From Planctomycetota bacterium (lineage in GTDB: Bacteria > Planctomycetota > Planctomycetia > Isosphaerales > Isosphaeraceae), in the NCBI GenBank assembly GCA_021778575.1, contig JAJYCH010000009.1, forward strand, positions 1-20,602: 20,602 nt of DNA, written 5' to 3'. A program made the position numbers and the translations under genes. This document shows positions 19,201 through 20,602 of this stretch, piece by piece (the stretch's first letter is position 1; each line of letters opens with the position of its first letter). The notes under the pieces were generated by a model. That model was not told the origin of the DNA and ran no database searches. It was given only the letters and a program-made list of their open reading frames with translations.

Positions 19201-20602
19201 GGGCCAAATGCGGGACTGGCATTCGTCTTTCCCGGAATGGGGAACCACTTCGCCGGGATGGGTCGCGAACTATCGAGCCACTGGCCGGAAATTCTGCGGG
19301 TTCAGGATGCCGAAAACCGACTCCTCCGGAGCCAGATGGCCAGCGGAACCTACTGGAATGCCGACCCGCCCGAGACCTTCGACGACCATCGAGCCAGCAT
19401 CTTCGGCCAGGTCTCGCTGGGCACGTTCCTGACCGACCTGCTTCGGATGGCGGGCCTCAAGGCCAACGCCGCGATCGGCTATAGCCTGGGAGAAACGACG
19501 GCGCTTTTCTCGCTCCGGGCCTGGACCGACCGCGACGACATGTTCCGCCGATTTGATACGTCGCCCCTGTTCCGGACCGATCTGGCCGGACCGTGCGACG
19601 CCGCCCGACGTGCCTGGAACTTGCCCGGCGGCGAGCCGGTCGACTGGGTTGCCGGCATCCTTCAGCGCCCGGCCGAACAGGTTCTTGCCGGGCTGGAAGG
19701 AATCGAACGCGCTTATCTCTTGATCGTCAACACCGATAGTCAGGTCGTCGTCGGCGGTCAGCGGAGCGCGGTGGCGGAACTGGTGGAACGCGTTGGCGGC
19801 CGGTTTCATCCGTTGCCGCTGGTCAGCACGGTTCATTGCTCGATCGTTCACGAGGTCGAACAATCGTACCACGACCTTCACCTGCTCGACACGATTCCGC
19901 CCCCCGGTGTCCGGTTCTATAGCGGGTCGAGTGGCGAGTCCTACACGCTTGATCGGGAGTCGGCGGCCGAGTCGATCCTCAACCACGCGCTACACGGTGT
20001 CGATTTTCCCAGCGTGATCCGCCGTGCCTACGATGATGGAATCCGGGTGTTTGTCGAGGTTGGTCCTGGTGCCTCGTGTACCCGAATGATTGATGATATC
20101 CTGACGGATCGTCCGCACCTGGCGTTGTCGGCCTGTCCCGGCGAGCGTGAGCCGGTCGCGACCTTCCTGGGAGTCCTGGCCCGTCTGATCGCCGAGCGCA
20201 TTCCGGTCGATCTCGGTCCCGTTCATGGCCGACAATCTCCCGCCTATTTTCAATGGAATCCCGAACGGATGATCGCGGTCAGCCTGGGCGGAGAGCCGTT
20301 CATTCCCATCGACTGGCCGGCCGTTCCCGTATTGACGTCGTGGGATTCAGGACCGGAACGGACATCGTTCTTCCCATCGTTTGAAACAGATGCTTACCCG
20401 CTTGCGGATTTCACGACCATGACGCGGACATCGACAGGCACCGACCCGCTGGTCCATCAGGTCGTGGCGGCCGACCTTGCGCGGGGAGGTGCTCACGACG
20501 CCTACCTCCGGACCTCGAACCGGCTGGGCGAAATCTTCGCTCGTCAGATGAGCTTTCAGATGGAACTGATCGAACGGTTGGCGTCCGTCGATCCGGCATC
20601 CA
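16282..20602 (+). CDS. pfaC: Third PUFA/secondary lipid synthase subunit, KS-CLF-AT (3' end outside window)
   Basis: It starts at ATG 16282, 34 nt after pfaA, with no strong Shine-Dalgarno site; 1440 codons are visible with no stop. The first ketosynthase (about 5-445) has a full triad: Cys190 in DAACASS, His324 in ECHATGT and His364 in KSNVGHALTAAG. A second ketosynthase-like domain (about 459-860) has VSSEETSG at 656-663, with Glu660 where the catalytic Cys aligns, which marks it as a chain-length-factor (CLF) domain. An acyltransferase follows (about 977-1270) with FPGMGNHFAGMG, Ser1068 in GYSLGE and His1185 in STVHCS. The visible end is a probable helical linker (about 1400-1440). KS-CLF matches the start of marine PfaC, whereas KS-CLF-AT in one protein matches myxobacterial Pfa3, so the symbol is approximate. 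By that analogy two dehydratases, and perhaps a lysophosphatidate-type acyltransferase, should follow beyond the window. The CLF probably pairs with the adjacent KS to set chain length. Confidence 0.9.
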   Translation, partial: MRREDRVAIVGIGGIFPDSPDLEQFWANIESGVASAREVPPGRWLLDPRDAYDPRVGLADHVYSTRGCFVEGFTLDPSGLAIDPDLLDRLDPMFHLALQAGRAAWLDARMDGVDRARVGVVFGNIVLPTETASSIARDTLGRTFAESQGFDSAPLEPFEPLNTRVAGLPAGLLAKALGLGGGAYTIDAACASSLYALKLASDELLEGRADAMLTGGLSRPDPLYTQMGFSQLRALSPTGTASPFGESADGLVVGEGSGIFVLKRLSDALAAGDQIYGVIAGIGLSNDVDGGLLAPHSEGQLRAMRAAYETAGWNPSDVDLIECHATGTPVGDAVEFASLRTLWCEMDYPPGGCVIGSVKSNVGHALTAAGSAGLLKVLLALQHETLPPTAGFDQPAPGLNLADSPFRIIAQAEPWPRRADGTPRRVALSGFGFGGINAHVLIEEWDGSPIDPIRSADFEPIAVVGMAAQFGPFEGLQAVQQKLLGGSTVAEPTEPTRWWGAEATHWFAESGLADQDWRAYRINEVNLPTDRFRIPPRELEEMLPQQSLLLRLAAEAIADAGWEERTRLKAGCLVGLGLDLNTTNFHVRWSLLDAARDWNDRHALRLTDEALESWVEELRDAFGPALSANRTMGALGSIVASRVAREFRLGGPSFTVSSEETSGYRAVDVAVRMLRRGELDEAIVGAVDLPGDLRASLTDGDLRTGRIDAESPTDGAAVLVLKRLSDAERDGDKISAVIHGIGLASGDPSSPVESLDRALADANLDAVAGLLDSDCPGLAQFPIAGPTGIDHAGAASGMVKLVRSILALHQQILPPLRDTGAAVGPQFWLRDRVEGPRRAIVGGSGIDGNSAHVVLESHEPTAGLSSIDRLQPIGRLPSALFAIEADDASGLRDGLDELEALADRAVEPIDDLGRDWFSDHPADPTRQLAVAIVANSVAQLRDGIASARQRIDSEAVPARARASDRVAYTPNPLGPNAGLAFVFPGMGNHFAGMGRELSSHWPEILRVQDAENRLLRSQMASGTYWNADPPETFDDHRASIFGQVSLGTFLTDLLRMAGLKANAAIGYSLGETTALFSLRAWTDRDDMFRRFDTSPLFRTDLAGPCDAARRAWNLPGGEPVDWVAGILQRPAEQVLAGLEGIERAYLLIVNTDSQVVVGGQRSAVAELVERVGGRFHPLPLVSTVHCSIVHEVEQSYHDLHLLDTIPPPGVRFYSGSSGESYTLDRESAAESILNHALHGVDFPSVIRRAYDDGIRVFVEVGPGASCTRMIDDILTDRPHLALSACPGEREPVATFLGVLARLIAERIPVDLGPVHGRQSPAYFQWNPERMIAVSLGGEPFIPIDWPAVPVLTSWDSGPERTSFFPSFETDAYPLADFTTMTRTSTGTDPLVHQVVAADLARGGAHDAYLRTSNRLGEIFARQMSFQMELIERLASVDPAS

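Overview
The window is GC-rich and almost fully coding. It suggests a member of the Planctomycetes, possibly of the Isosphaeraceae type. That placement is an inference from base composition, codon style and the gene content (a secondary-lipid synthase beside a cyclic-glucan synthase); no rRNA or other taxonomic marker is present. A myxobacterium is the main alternative.

There are four protein genes in two divergent groups. On the minus strand, 7482 down to beyond base 1 is one very large gene for a cyclic beta-1,2-glucan synthase of the NdvB/ChvB type. It has 2494 codons here, and its 3' end, including the expected catalytic centre of the GH94 domain, lies outside the window. A 509-bp intergenic region (7483-7991) separates it from a plus-strand operon.

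The plus-strand operon encodes an iterative polyunsaturated-fatty-acid (PUFA) or secondary-lipid synthase. It comprises pfaD (7992-9665, FMN enoyl reductase), pfaA (9747-16247, KS-AT-ACP-ACP-KR-DH) and a third synthase gene (16282 to beyond the right edge, KS-CLF-AT and then a linker). Gene gaps are 81 and 34 nt, so co-transcription is likely. An enoyl reductase gene first, then a PfaA-like gene, then a KS-CLF-AT gene resembles the pfa1-pfa2-pfa3 layout known from myxobacteria. It differs from the pfaA-B-C-D order of marine gammaproteobacteria.

In the inferred working model, the AT loads malonyl units on the two tandem ACPs, the KS and KS-CLF pair extend the chain, and KR, DH and the separate PfaD reductase process the beta-carbon. 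Further dehydratases, and possibly an acyltransferase, are expected in the unseen part of the third gene. The final product (PUFA, polyunsaturated hydrocarbon precursor, or another long-chain lipid) cannot be read from this sequence. No phosphopantetheinyl transferase is in the window.

The most unusual visible details are the two ACPs, identical over 73 residues although their DNA differs at eight silent positions, the small ACP number, and the divergent pairing of a lipid synthase with a periplasmic-glucan synthase. No RNA gene, mobile element or CRISPR array was seen.
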